This document shows positions 16,680 to 25,345 of a DNA stretch of 64,000 nt, one piece after another; the stretch's first letter is position 1, and each line of letters begins with the position of its first letter. The stretch comes from JADJOM01 sp046327715. GTDB lineage: Bacteria; Gemmatimonadota; Gemmatimonadetes; Gemmatimonadales; GWC2-71-9. The stretch covers positions 32,306 to 96,305 of the forward strand of contig JAXLXY010000013.1 of the NCBI GenBank assembly GCA_046327715.1, given 5' to 3'. The notes under the pieces are model-generated. The model was not told the DNA's origin and searched no databases. It saw only the letters and a program-made list of their open reading frames with translations. The translations under genes were made by a program, and so were the position numbers.

Positions 16680-17741
16680 TCAGCGTTCCAGGGTGGCGAG
16701 GTCGAGGACGAAGCGGTACTTCACGTCGCTCCGGAGCATACGGTCGTAGGCGGTGTTGATGTCCTGCATGCGGATCCGTTCGATGTCCGACACGATGCCC
16801 CGCGCCCCGCAGAAGTCGAGCATCTCCTGGGTCTCGGCGATGCCGCCGATCATCGAGCCGGCCAGCCGGCGCCGGCGGCCCACCAGGCTGAAGGGATTGG
16901 GCGAGGGATGCGGCGTCTCCGGCAGTCCCACAAGGCAGTGGGTCCCGTCCCGCTTGAGCAGCCGGAGGTAGGCATCGAGGTCGTGCGGGGCGGCCACGGT
17001 GTCGAGGGTGAAGTCGAACCGGCCGGCATGCGCCCGGAGCGCGGCAGCATCACCCGAGAGCACCACGGCATCGGCCCCGAAGCGCCGGGCGTCGGCGGCC
17101 TTCCCGGCGGAGGTGGTGAACAGCGTGACCTCCGCCCCGAGGGCGTGCGCCAGCTTGACCGCCATGTGCCCCAGCCCGCCCAGCCCGACCACGCCCACCC
17201 GCTGGCCCGGTCCCACCCGCCAGTGCCGCAGCGGCGACCAGGTGGTGATCCCGGCGCAGAGCAGCGGCGCGGCGGCGGCCGGGTCGAGTCCCTCGGGTAC
17301 CCGGAGGACGAAGTCCTGATCCACCACGATCCGGTCGCTGTAGCCGCCGTAGGTCATCCCGCCAAGCACGGGGTCGGGGCTGTTGTAGGTGAAGGTGATG
17401 GTCCCCTGGCAGAGCTGCTCGAGCCCCATCCGGCATTCGGGGCAGGTGCGGCAGGCATCCACCATGCAGCCGACGGCCGCGAGGTCCCCGGCGCGGAAGT
17501 GGCTCACCTCCGCACCGACCTCCGCCACCCGTCCCACGATCTCATGGCCGGGGACCACCGGGTAGGTGGTGCCGGCCCACTCGTTCCGCGCCTGGTGCAG
17601 GTCGGAGTGGCAGACGCCGCAGAACAGGATCTCCAGCTGCACGTCCCGCGGGCCGGTGGCCCGCCGGGCGAAGTCGAAGGGCGCGAGGGGCGCCTGCCGG
17701 CTGGTGGCGGCATAGCCGCGGGCGGCGACGGTGGGATGCAT
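16680..17741 (-). CDS. Zinc-dependent NAD(P) alcohol dehydrogenase (YahK/CAD type)
   Basis: This is a 353-aa medium-chain dehydrogenase/reductase. The catalytic zinc ligands lie in FCGVCHSDLHQARNEW and VVPGHEIVGRV, and the structural zinc lobe is ACRTCPECRMGLEQLC (CxxCxxCx7C). The nucleotide fold shows VGLGGLGHMAVKLAHALGAEV. The family usually reduces aldehydes to alcohols with NADPH. It is upstream of the aldo/keto reductase with almost no gap, which suggests linked carbonyl metabolism or detoxification. Confidence 0.92.
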   Translation of the reverse strand: MHPTVAARGYAATSRQAPLAPFDFARRATGPRDVQLEILFCGVCHSDLHQARNEWAGTTYPVVPGHEIVGRVAEVGAEVSHFRAGDLAAVGCMVDACRTCPECRMGLEQLCQGTITFTYNSPDPVLGGMTYGGYSDRIVVDQDFVLRVPEGLDPAAAAPLLCAGITTWSPLRHWRVGPGQRVGVVGLGGLGHMAVKLAHALGAEVTLFTTSAGKAADARRFGADAVVLSGDAAALRAHAGRFDFTLDTVAAPHDLDAYLRLLKRDGTHCLVGLPETPHPSPNPFSLVGRRRRLAGSMIGGIAETQEMLDFCGARGIVSDIERIRMQDINTAYDRMLRSDVKYRFVLDLATLER

Positions 17742-17807
17742 CGGACGGACCTTGGGCTCGGGCGAGAGCGGAAGATACCCCGGTCCGAGGGCCCGTGAAG
17801 GGACGCC

Positions 17808-18215
17808 CTAGCCGGGCACGGGGCATTGCAGGCAGATCACGTACCCGTCCGGGTCCTTGAGCCAGAGCTGCTTCATGCCGTACGGCGCCACGGTGGTCGG
17901 CGGTGCCTCGATGCCGTGGCCCTGCAGGTACCGGCGTGCGGCATCCGGATCGGGGCAGAAGAAGAACAGGCCGGTGTCGGCGTGGTGCTCCACCCGCTGC
18001 GGCTCGGGGGCGTCGGGCCGGGCGGGCTTCTCGTAGGCGGTGTTGAGCATGAGCTCCATGCCATCGAGCCGCAGCAGCCCCCAGTCGAAGTCGTCGCCGC
18101 GCGCCTCGGGGGCGCAGCCGACCACCTCGAAGCCCAGCAGCCGGTAGAACCCGACCGACCGGGGCATGTCATACACCTGGATCAGCGGGCAGGGTCCCTC
18201 GATGGGCGGCATCAT
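17808..18215 (-). CDS. VOC (glyoxalase/bleomycin-resistance fold) family protein
   Basis: This is a 135-aa protein with two beta-alpha-beta-beta-beta modules: PLIQVYDMPRSVGFYRLLGFEVV at the N-terminus, and GLFFFCPDPDAARRYLQGHG followed by KQLWLKDPDGYVICLQ at the C-terminus. The closing DPDGY strand is characteristic. The fold binds a divalent metal in glyoxalase I, extradiol dioxygenases and antibiotic-binding proteins; the function of this member cannot be assigned. It lies in the long minus-strand run. Confidence 0.85.
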   Translation of the reverse strand: MMPPIEGPCPLIQVYDMPRSVGFYRLLGFEVVGCAPEARGDDFDWGLLRLDGMELMLNTAYEKPARPDAPEPQRVEHHADTGLFFFCPDPDAARRYLQGHGIEAPPTTVAPYGMKQLWLKDPDGYVICLQCPVPG

Positions 18216-18291
18216 GGGCGGCTCCTGGCGGCGGGCGGGGGTCAGGGGTGAGGGTGAGCGCCCGGCCCACGGGGTGCGGGCCCCGGCACGA

Positions 18292-18525
18292 TCAGCGCCG
18301 GCGGCGGCGGAATGCCGCTTCCTGGCCGGAGGCCAGTAGCAGCCCGCCCGCCACCACGGCGACTACGCCGACCCAGCCCGGCACGGGGTGGTACACCTGC
18401 ACCGGTCCGGTGGCTTCCACGGCGGCACCGGGATCGGGAGTGGCCCCCCGGTAGACCGGCCGGAGCAGGAGCACGATGGCCCCGGCCGCGGCGAGGAAGA
18501 TCCCGAGGGCGGTGCGGCCGCGCAT
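18292..18525 (-). CDS. Small two-helix membrane protein, unknown function
   Basis: This is a 77-aa protein with two hydrophobic helices (ALGIFLAAAGAIVLLL and VGVVAVVAGGLLLASG) joined by a short hydrophilic loop, ending in a basic FRRRRR tail that should face the cytosol. It resembles small DUF3185-like or generic YqaE-sized membrane proteins, but I do not recognise a family. It begins 5 bp after the DinB gene stop, on the same strand, which supports its being real. Confidence 0.55.
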   Translation of the reverse strand: MRGRTALGIFLAAAGAIVLLLRPVYRGATPDPGAAVEATGPVQVYHPVPGWVGVVAVVAGGLLLASGQEAAFRRRRR

Positions 18526-18530
18526 CGGCC

Positions 18531-19049
18531 CTACCCGTCCCGGCGCAGCAGTTCGCTGATGGTGGCCAGGTGGTGGTCGTCGTGCTCCGCCACGAAGAAG
18601 GCGAGGTCGAGCAGCCGCATGGGGGCCTTCAGCCGCGGATGCAACGCTGAGCGGAGCCAGTCGGCCTCGTCAGCCTGTTCGAGCTGCACCACGAGGTCGG
18701 CGCGCCGCGCGGCGAAGGTCTCCAGCACCTCCGGCAGCGGGCGCGCGTTGTGCCGGGCGTCCTCGGTCAGGCGGTTGTCGAGATCGGCGGGCGCCAGGGT
18801 CCGGCGGCCGGCGGCCAGGTCCTCGATCCGTGCCATCCACAACGGCTCAAGGTCGCCGAGGTGGCCGGCGTTCTCCTGGATGGACCAGTGCACGCCGGGG
18901 CGATGGGTGAGCTGGTGTGCGGGACGGCCGGCGAGCCGGTGGGCCAGCCGGGGGGGCGTGCCGCGGAGTCGCTCGATCAGCCCCGCGGCGGCGCTCACCG
19001 GGAGGTCAAAGGTGAACTGGCGCTGGAACCAGGGTTCGCGGGGGACCAT
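18531..19049 (-). CDS. DinB superfamily protein
   Basis: This is a 172-aa four-helix bundle protein of the DinB/YfiT type, probably a metal-dependent thiol transferase or hydrolase-like enzyme. The likely metal ligands are the His in HWSIQENAGHLGDLEPLW and the two in AEHDDHHLATI. The chosen ATG begins VPREPWFQRQF, which is close to the usual family start; upstream residues in this frame are low-complexity and antisense to the PP2C end. The substrate is unknown. Confidence 0.82.
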   Translation of the reverse strand: MVPREPWFQRQFTFDLPVSAAAGLIERLRGTPPRLAHRLAGRPAHQLTHRPGVHWSIQENAGHLGDLEPLWMARIEDLAAGRRTLAPADLDNRLTEDARHNARPLPEVLETFAARRADLVVQLEQADEADWLRSALHPRLKAPMRLLDLAFFVAEHDDHHLATISELLRRDG

Positions 19050-19078
19050 GCGGGAAGACTCGGAGTGGACGAGGCGGA

Positions 19079-19972
19079 CTAGTCGCGCGGCCCGGGGGCG
19101 CGGCCGGCCAGGATGGTGATGTTGTCGCTGCCGCCGCGCTCCAGGGCCAGGTCGAGCAGCGAACGGCACAGCTGCTCCGACGAGGTCATGGCCCCGACCT
19201 GGGCGGCGATCTCGGCGTCGGTGACGTGCTTGGTGAGGCCATCGCTGCAGAGCAGGAGCACGGAGTTGCGATCCCGGATCTCGAGCCGGGTGACTTCGGG
19301 CAGCGCGTGCTCGCCGCCGATGGCGCTCACCAGCACGTGGCTCAGCGGCGAGGTCTTGAGGCTCTCGGCGGGCAGCGCGCCCTCGTCCACCAGCGCCTGG
19401 GCCATGGTCTGGTCGCGGGTGACCTGCCGGAGCTCGCCGTTGAGGTAGCGGTAGCAGCGGCTGTCGCCCACCTGCACCACGTACACCCAGGGCCAGGTGA
19501 CGATGGCCAGGGTGAGGGTGGTGGCCATGCGCGCCGGCTCCGCGCGGCTGGCGGCCTCGGCCCGGACCGCGGTGTGCGCCTCGATGACGGCGGTGCGCAG
19601 CGCCTCCTCGAACTCCCCCGCCTGGTTGGTCCCCGCGGCGTGGTAGCAGTGCAGGCTCGAGGAGACGTAGCTGGTGATGCTCTCGACGGTGAGCTGGCTC
19701 GCCTCACCGCCGCCCGCGCCGCTGCCCACGCCATCGGCCACCAGCAGGATCGTGGCGAGTCGCTGGCCGCGGAGCGGCAGGTGCTCCGTCGCGGGGAGAC
19801 TGGTGCCATGCACCTGCACCTGCGGGTGCACGGTGCAGAGCAGGAAGTGGTCCTGGTTCTGCTTGCGCACCTTGCCCACGTGGGTCAGCCCGAAGAGGTC
19901 GAGCTCCTCGTCGCGGGGCTTGGGGCCCGCGCCGCCGGCGATCGATGCGGTACGCAGCTCGGTGGAGCTCAT
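19079..19972 (-). CDS. PP2C-type Ser/Thr protein phosphatase
   Basis: This is a 297-aa soluble phosphatase of the PPM/PP2C (Stp1-like) family. Metal-binding motifs are seen in order: TKVGKVRKQNQDHFLL-like first Asp (in KQNQDH), VADGVGSGAGGGEAS, VGDSRCYRYLNGE, LLCSDGLTKHVTD and ERGGSDNITIL. It dephosphorylates Ser/Thr and in bacteria commonly reverses PknB-like kinases. The window encodes six such kinases, so it is a plausible partner, though not adjacent to them. The ATG before SSTELRT was chosen; the upstream frame is Arg/Gly-rich shadow. Confidence 0.9.
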   Translation of the reverse strand: MSSTELRTASIAGGAGPKPRDEELDLFGLTHVGKVRKQNQDHFLLCTVHPQVQVHGTSLPATEHLPLRGQRLATILLVADGVGSGAGGGEASQLTVESITSYVSSSLHCYHAAGTNQAGEFEEALRTAVIEAHTAVRAEAASRAEPARMATTLTLAIVTWPWVYVVQVGDSRCYRYLNGELRQVTRDQTMAQALVDEGALPAESLKTSPLSHVLVSAIGGEHALPEVTRLEIRDRNSVLLLCSDGLTKHVTDAEIAAQVGAMTSSEQLCRSLLDLALERGGSDNITILAGRAPGPRD

Positions 19973-20121
19973 GGGGCACGGGAGCCGCGCCGGCAGGGAG
20001 GCCGGCAGGTCGGCGAGAGGGGGACGGACGAGGGGCTCACCCCGCTCAAGATGCAGCCGGACGGCCGAATCCGCGAGCGGCGGTCGCCCGGGGCCGGGGC
20101 GACCGGAAACCGGTCCCTCCC

Positions 20122-20418
20122 CTAGCCCCCGGCGAGCGCCCCGACCACCAGGAAGGGTTCGGCGCCACGCACCACCGCGTCGGGCAGCGGCGCATCGGCG
20201 GGCTCGTGCGAGAGGTCCACCCCGCACGCGAAGAACCGGATGAACGCCCGGCGCTTGCGGGTGCCGTAGTCCCGGATGGCGCCCCGGAGCATGGGATACC
20301 GGGCCTCGAGCGCATCGAGCAGCGCCTCCCGCGTGGCGGGGGGCGAGACCTCGAGCAGCGCCTCCTCTTCCACCTGCGCCAGCCGGCGCAGGTGCTCGGG
20401 CAGCACCACCCGGATCAT
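20122..20418 (-). CDS. MoaD/ThiS-like beta-grasp protein
   Basis: This is a 98-aa ubiquitin-like sulfur carrier candidate. It starts MIRVVLPEHLRRLAQV, has the central EALLDALEARYPMLRGAI helix, and ends in the diagnostic Gly-Gly (VVGALAGG), the site of adenylation and thiocarboxylation. Its start overlaps the stop of the Asp-box propeller gene by 4 bp, so it is translated with that gene. No molybdopterin or thiamine gene is nearby, so its pathway is unknown; this MoaD-plus-propeller pairing recurs in other genomes as far as I recall. Confidence 0.82.
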   Translation of the reverse strand: MIRVVLPEHLRRLAQVEEEALLEVSPPATREALLDALEARYPMLRGAIRDYGTRKRRAFIRFFACGVDLSHEPADAPLPDAVVRGAEPFLVVGALAGG

Positions 20419-21530
20419 GCCAGCGTCTGGGCTTCGACCGAGAGGACGGCCGGCAGGTCGCGGACGATGGCCGTCCAGCTGTCGCCGCCGTCGAAGGACC
20501 CGTACACCTGCCCGCCGGTGGTGCCGAAGTAGATCCCGCCCGCGTCCAGGGTGTCCACGCTCATGGCACCGCGGAGGATGTTCACGTAGCAGTCCTGCTG
20601 CGGCAGCCCGCGGGTCAGCGGCTCCCACTCATCGCCGCCCACCCGGCTCCGGTACACCCGGAGCTTGCCCTCGGGCGGGTAGTGTTCGGAGTCGCTCTTG
20701 ATCGGCACCACGTACACGGTGTCGGGCTGGTGCGGGTGCACCACGATCGGAAAGCCGAAGTCGCTCGGCAGGTTGCCGCTGATCTCGCGCCACGACTCGC
20801 CCGCATCGTCGCTGCGGAGCACGTCCCAGTGCTTCTGCATGAACAGCACGTCGGGCCGCGCCGGGTTGAGCGCGATCCGGTGCACGCAGTGCCCCACCTC
20901 GGCGGTCGCGTCGGGGAGGGGGTACTTCGAGTCGAGCCCCTTCGTGATGGGCCGCCAGCTCACGCCGCCGTCGTCGGTCCGGAAGGCGCCCGCGGCGGAG
21001 ATGGCGATGAACAGCCGCCGGTGGTTGGTCGGATGCTGCACGATGGTATGGAGCCCCATCCCGCCGGCCCCCGGCTGCCACAGGTGGCCCTTGGCATCGC
21101 GCAGGCCGGGCAGCTCCTGCCAGCTGCGGCCGCCGTCGGTGCTGCGGAAGAAGGCGGCGTCCTCCACCCCGGCGTAGACCGTGTCGGGGTCGGTGAGCGA
21201 CGGCTCGAGGTGCCACACCCGCTTGAACTCCCAGGGGTGCTGGGTCCCGTCGTACCACTGGTGGGTGCCGGGCGTGCCCTGGTAGGTGAACTCGTTGCCG
21301 ACCGGCTCCCAGGTCGTGCCGCCGTCGTCGGACCGCTGGATCTGCTGGCCGAACCAGCCGCTCGACTGGGAGGCGTAGATCCGGCCGGGATGCGCCGGGG
21401 AGGCCTTGAGGTGATACAGCTCCCAGCCGCCGAAGTGGGGACCCGCGACGGACCAGTGCTTCCGCGTCCCGTCCGCGGTCAGGATGAAGGCACCCTTCCG
21501 GGTGCCGACCAGCAGGCGCACGCCGCTCAT
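20415..21530 (-). CDS. Asp-box (BNR/sialidase-like) beta-propeller protein
   Basis: This is a 371-aa propeller with no signal peptide. At least five Asp-box turns can be read: SDDGGTTWEP, STDGGRSWQEL, TDDGGVSWRPI, SDDAGESWREI and SFDGGDSWTAI. The N-terminus VRLLVGTRKGAFIL and the tryptophan-rich HFGGWELYHLKASP segment fit the 'exo-alpha-sialidase/WD40 YVTN' annotations of this group. The catalytic residues of sialidases are not evident, so enzymatic function should not be assumed. It is coupled to the MoaD-like gene by a 4-bp overlap. Confidence 0.85.
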   Translation of the reverse strand: MSGVRLLVGTRKGAFILTADGTRKHWSVAGPHFGGWELYHLKASPAHPGRIYASQSSGWFGQQIQRSDDGGTTWEPVGNEFTYQGTPGTHQWYDGTQHPWEFKRVWHLEPSLTDPDTVYAGVEDAAFFRSTDGGRSWQELPGLRDAKGHLWQPGAGGMGLHTIVQHPTNHRRLFIAISAAGAFRTDDGGVSWRPITKGLDSKYPLPDATAEVGHCVHRIALNPARPDVLFMQKHWDVLRSDDAGESWREISGNLPSDFGFPIVVHPHQPDTVYVVPIKSDSEHYPPEGKLRVYRSRVGGDEWEPLTRGLPQQDCYVNILRGAMSVDTLDAGGIYFGTTGGQVYGSFDGGDSWTAIVRDLPAVLSVEAQTLA

Positions 21531-21540
21531 CGGGGGATCC

Positions 21541-22104
21541 TCAGGAGGCGGGGGAAGGGGAAGGCGGGGCGGCCGTGGCGGCTTCCGCCACGGCCTTGAG
21601 CTGCGCGAGGCCCTTCTCGAAGTCGGCGCCGATCATCTGGTCCATGTTCATGACCAGGCCGGCGGCCTTGGCCATGAAGTTGTTCTCGCCCGACATGGTC
21701 CAGGTCACCGTCGTGCCGCCGGGGGCCGGCTCGAAGCGGAACTCGGTGTCGTTGGTGGCGGCGAAGGGCTTGAGGAACTCGAGCTTGATGAGGATCCGGG
21801 ACGAGGGGGTGCTCTCCGTGATCGTCATCCGCCCCTCCCCCACGTCCTTGTTGCCCACCCAGGCATAGGTGGCCCCGGTGCCCGCCGCGGCCCCGCCGAA
21901 GGTCTTCTGCATGGCGGGATCGAGCTTCTCCCAGGGGGACCAGGCCTCCCACCGGTGGAAGTCGTTCACCTGGGCAAACAGGATGGAATCCGGGGCGGCG
22001 ATGGTGGCCGACCGGGTGATGCTGAAGTGCGCGGGACGCGTGGCCACGACGGCCACGATCACGGCGAGCGCCACGGCGACGGCGATGAGGAGCTTCCTGA
22101 GCAC
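21541..22104 (-). CDS. SRPBCC (START-like) family membrane-anchored protein
   Basis: This is a 187-aa protein with an N-terminal membrane anchor (LLIAVAVALAVIVAVVA) and a START-like domain (FSITRSATIAAPDSILFAQV, WEAWSPWEKLDP, TWTMSGENNFMAKA). The fold binds hydrophobic ligands in a deep pocket. The GTG start was chosen because a GGAG lies nine bases upstream and the anchor begins directly after it; an ATG further upstream adds 21 Pro/Ser-rich residues without a ribosome site. It lies 10 bp upstream of the Asp-box gene. Confidence 0.82.
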   Translation of the reverse strand: MLRKLLIAVAVALAVIVAVVATRPAHFSITRSATIAAPDSILFAQVNDFHRWEAWSPWEKLDPAMQKTFGGAAAGTGATYAWVGNKDVGEGRMTITESTPSSRILIKLEFLKPFAATNDTEFRFEPAPGGTTVTWTMSGENNFMAKAAGLVMNMDQMIGADFEKGLAQLKAVAEAATAAPPSPSPAS

Positions 22105-22223
22105 GCGAGGGGTCTCCGGAGAGGACGGAGGGGAGGGATGGCCGGGACGAGCGCCATGACTATGCACCCGCCGGCTGGGCGCGTCCAGTCACCCGGGCGG
22201 GGAGCGTCGAACGCCGGCGCCGG

Positions 22224-24650
22224 TCACTCCCGCCACAGCGCGTCGCGCGGGGGCACTGCGATCGCCCGGCGGGTCGGCAGCAGGGTCGCGGCGAGGACGA
22301 TGGCGCCGATCGTCGTCGACACCGCGAGGGCCGCGCCCACGGCGAGGGGCAGCGTGACCAGGAAGAAGCGCGAGAAGCCCCACCCCACCACCAGCATCAG
22401 GGGCAGGGCCACGAGCGCACCCACGCCCAGCTGCCGGCCTCCTTCGCCCAGCAGCATGACGAGGATGGTCCGGTCCGTGGCGCCCAGCGCGCGGCGCACC
22501 CCGATCTCGCGGGTGCGCCGGCCGATGGAGCGGGCCATGAGCCCGTAGATGCCGGTCACGGCCAGCAGCAGCGCAAAGCCGAAGGCGCCCCCGAAGAGCC
22601 AGGCCACCGAGCGGGCCATCACCGTGGCCTTGGCCAGGATGTCCCGGTAGCTCGAGACATGGGGCGGTGGCACCCGCGGGTCGACGGCGAGCAGCACCTC
22701 ATGGAAGGCCGAAAGTGCCGCGGGTTCCCCGCCCCGGTGGCGGAACAGCACCGAGACATCGCGCGCGTCCGACTGCTCCAGTGGCACGTACACCGCCATG
22801 GCGCTTCGGTTGCGGCTGAGGGGATTGCCCAGCAGCACGTCGCTCACCACCCCCACGACGGTCCGGGTCGTCGCGGAGTCTCCGAGCCCCGTGAGCCGGA
22901 GCTGCGCCCCCAGCGGTGAGCGACCCGGCCAGCTGCGCGCCGCCAGCGACTGGCTGACCAGCACCACCGGCTCGGCGCCCCGGCCGTCCCGCGTGTCGAA
23001 GTAGCGCCCCTCCCGCAGCCCGATCCCGAGCGGAATGAGGGCGCCGCGGACCGCCAGCACGAAACTCCGGGGACGCAGCGTGCCGCCGGTCCATCCGGTG
23101 GGCTCGTATTCCCCGCCGCTGCCGTCGGCGTCGGCCAGCGTGCTTCGCAGCACCACCCCGTCAAGTTCCGGGCGGAGCTGGAGCTGGTCCTGCAGGGCCT
23201 GGTAGAGCCGGTCGCGGGCAGCGGCGTCCGGGTAGCGCTCGGCCGGCGGGGATACCCCGGCATACAGGAGCCGCCCGGTGTCGTAGCCGAAGTTCACGTG
23301 CACCACGCGCCACGCGACCACGGCGGAGAGCGTGCCGAAGTAGAGCAGCAGCGAGACCGCCGTCACCTGCACCACCACCAGCCACCGGGCGATGCGCCCT
23401 TCGCGGCGCCCGCCGGCGCGCGCCGCGCCCTCCTGCAGCACGGCATTGATCCGCGTATTGACCGCCCGGCGGGAGGCGATGACGCCGAGCACCGCGATGG
23501 CCAGTGTCACGAAGCCGCCCGCCGCGAGCAGTGCGGAGCGATCGAGGCCCCAGACCCACCAGAAGGCGAGGTTGCCCTCGAGCCGGGTCTGGGCCCAGCC
23601 GTTCACCGCCGACAGGAGCCACCCCGCGAAGCCGACGGCGATGGCCCCGCCGAGCAGGCAGAGCAGCACGACCTCCCACAGGCCCTGCATGATCAGCCGC
23701 CCGCGCGGCGCACCCAGTGCCAGGCGGACCGCCGTTTCGCGGGATCGCTCGTTGGCACGGGCCAGCAGCAGGTTGGTCACGTTGATGCAGGCGAGCAGCA
23801 GGATCAGGGTGGCGATCAGGTTGAGCACCGCGAGCACCAGCGGCGCCTCCTCACCGATCTGCGCCAGTGGGTACGACACCGCCGCCATGCCCTCCTGCCG
23901 TGGCATCGTGGGATCCGCGGTCGGGCGCGCCGCGACGGCGCGCCGAAGCAGGCCACTCAACTCCGCATCGGCACGTGCGGCTGTCGCTCCCGGGGCGAGC
24001 CGGGCGTAGGCCATGATCCGTTCCCGAGGGGCATCGACGGCGCTGAGCAGCGCGGGATCGATCGGGACCCACGCCTCGGCGGCCACCGGAAAGCCGTAGC
24101 CAGGCGGCATCACGCCGATCACCCGGGTCGGCACCCCGCTCAGTCGGACGGTCCGGCCGATCACCTCAGCGTCCCCCCCGAAGACCGAGCGCCACGCCCG
24201 GTGGGCCAGCACCAGGACCGGCTCCGCCCCGGGGAGCTGGTCGGCCGCGGTGAAGCCCCGGCCGATGAGCGCCCTGGTGCGGGTGAGCTCGAAGATGTTC
24301 CACTCGGAGGCTACGGCCCCAAGGGAACGGGTGCCCTCCCCGGTTCCCACGACGAACTCACGGGTGGTATAGACGCCCACCTCGGAGAGGGTGGTGATGG
24401 CGGGCCGCAGGGCCGCGAAGTCCCCTGCGTCGATCGAAGCCAACCCGATGCCCTCCACCCTCGCCATCAGCCGGACCACCCGCTCCCCCTCCGGTACCGG
24501 GAGTGGCTTGAGCATGGCGGTATGCAGGAAGGAGAAGGTGAAGATGCTGAGCCCGAGGCCGCCGGCGAGCACGGCCACCGTGAGGAGCGTGAAGCCGGGC
24601 TGCCGCCAGAGGAGACGCGCGGCGTAACGGAGGTCCTGCCAGCAGAACAT
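22224..24650 (-). CDS. ABC transporter permease, MacB/ADOP-type orphan
   Basis: This is an 808-aa membrane protein with the duplicated FtsX/MacB_PCD layout of the acidobacterial duplicated orphan permeases: N-terminal FCWQDLRYAARLLWRQPGFT, a membrane helix, periplasmic domain 1, three helices around residues 275-400, periplasmic domain 2, and three C-terminal helices with RRTREIGVRRALGA. No ATPase gene is adjacent, as is usual for this family. A GGAGG seven bases before the ATG decides the start. It probably acts in mechanotransmission or efflux with an unlinked MacB-type ATPase, which is an inference. Confidence 0.9.
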   Translation of the reverse strand: MFCWQDLRYAARLLWRQPGFTLLTVAVLAGGLGLSIFTFSFLHTAMLKPLPVPEGERVVRLMARVEGIGLASIDAGDFAALRPAITTLSEVGVYTTREFVVGTGEGTRSLGAVASEWNIFELTRTRALIGRGFTAADQLPGAEPVLVLAHRAWRSVFGGDAEVIGRTVRLSGVPTRVIGVMPPGYGFPVAAEAWVPIDPALLSAVDAPRERIMAYARLAPGATAARADAELSGLLRRAVAARPTADPTMPRQEGMAAVSYPLAQIGEEAPLVLAVLNLIATLILLLACINVTNLLLARANERSRETAVRLALGAPRGRLIMQGLWEVVLLCLLGGAIAVGFAGWLLSAVNGWAQTRLEGNLAFWWVWGLDRSALLAAGGFVTLAIAVLGVIASRRAVNTRINAVLQEGAARAGGRREGRIARWLVVVQVTAVSLLLYFGTLSAVVAWRVVHVNFGYDTGRLLYAGVSPPAERYPDAAARDRLYQALQDQLQLRPELDGVVLRSTLADADGSGGEYEPTGWTGGTLRPRSFVLAVRGALIPLGIGLREGRYFDTRDGRGAEPVVLVSQSLAARSWPGRSPLGAQLRLTGLGDSATTRTVVGVVSDVLLGNPLSRNRSAMAVYVPLEQSDARDVSVLFRHRGGEPAALSAFHEVLLAVDPRVPPPHVSSYRDILAKATVMARSVAWLFGGAFGFALLLAVTGIYGLMARSIGRRTREIGVRRALGATDRTILVMLLGEGGRQLGVGALVALPLMLVVGWGFSRFFLVTLPLAVGAALAVSTTIGAIVLAATLLPTRRAIAVPPRDALWRE

Positions 24651-24943
24651 CCGGCGACCTCCGGGTTCGGTCCGACGGGGGGCGATGGCCATTCGGGAAC
24701 GGGGCCCCGGGCGAGGGTCCCAGCGTCTCCGCCGGACGCAGGGGGAAGATCCGGGGTTTCAGATCGGCACAGGGGGGCATCGCGATGCCGGGCACGGTCC
24801 TGCGGATCGCGAGCGGAGCGGGGCACCCCTTGCGAGATCCTGACATGGCGATGTGCGTGCCCCCGGCGCTCGTCAGTCCCCTAGGTGGGAGGAGGCCTCC
24901 CACTTCGCGGCAGCTATCCGACAACGTGGCGGACGAGGTAACG

Positions 24944-25336
24944 GTGGGAACGCACCGGGGTTTGAGCAACGCCCTGTCGCGCCTGCAGGGGCGCTGGCGC
25001 ATGACATCGGGTTCACGCGACGGGCGCCCGCTGCCCGCGGCGCTGGTGGAACGGTCGGAGCGGGTCACCGAGGGGGAGGAGACGATCGTCCGGATCGACG
25101 GGCAGCTGCTCTCGTGCGCCACCTTCACGGTGGACACCTCGGCCGATCCGCACACCATCGACTGCCACCTCACGGCCGGCCCCGGCAAGGGCCAGGTGCA
25201 GTACGGGATCTACCGGCTCACCGACGACCTGGTGCGGTTCTGCTTTGCCGCCCCCGGGGCGCCGCGGCCCGGACGGTTCGAGACGGCGCGCGGCGATGGT
25301 ACCCTGAGCACCGAATGGCGGAAGGTCCCGGACTAG
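24944..25336 (+). CDS. TIGR03067-domain small protein
   Basis: This is a 130-aa cytosolic protein of the TIGR03067 type, known mainly from planctomycetes and their relatives and of unknown function. The domain opens LSRLQGRWRMTSGSRDGRPL, and strands DPHTIDCHLTAGPGKGQ, YGIYRLTDDLVRFCFA and GTLSTEWRKV follow. A GTG with GAGG five bases upstream was chosen; an ATG at 24845 would add an unlikely 33-residue lead. It converges with the kinase array, with only 9 bp between stops. Confidence 0.65.
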   Translation: MGTHRGLSNALSRLQGRWRMTSGSRDGRPLPAALVERSERVTEGEETIVRIDGQLLSCATFTVDTSADPHTIDCHLTAGPGKGQVQYGIYRLTDDLVRFCFAAPGAPRPGRFETARGDGTLSTEWRKVPD

Positions 25337-25345
25337 CCGGCGCGG

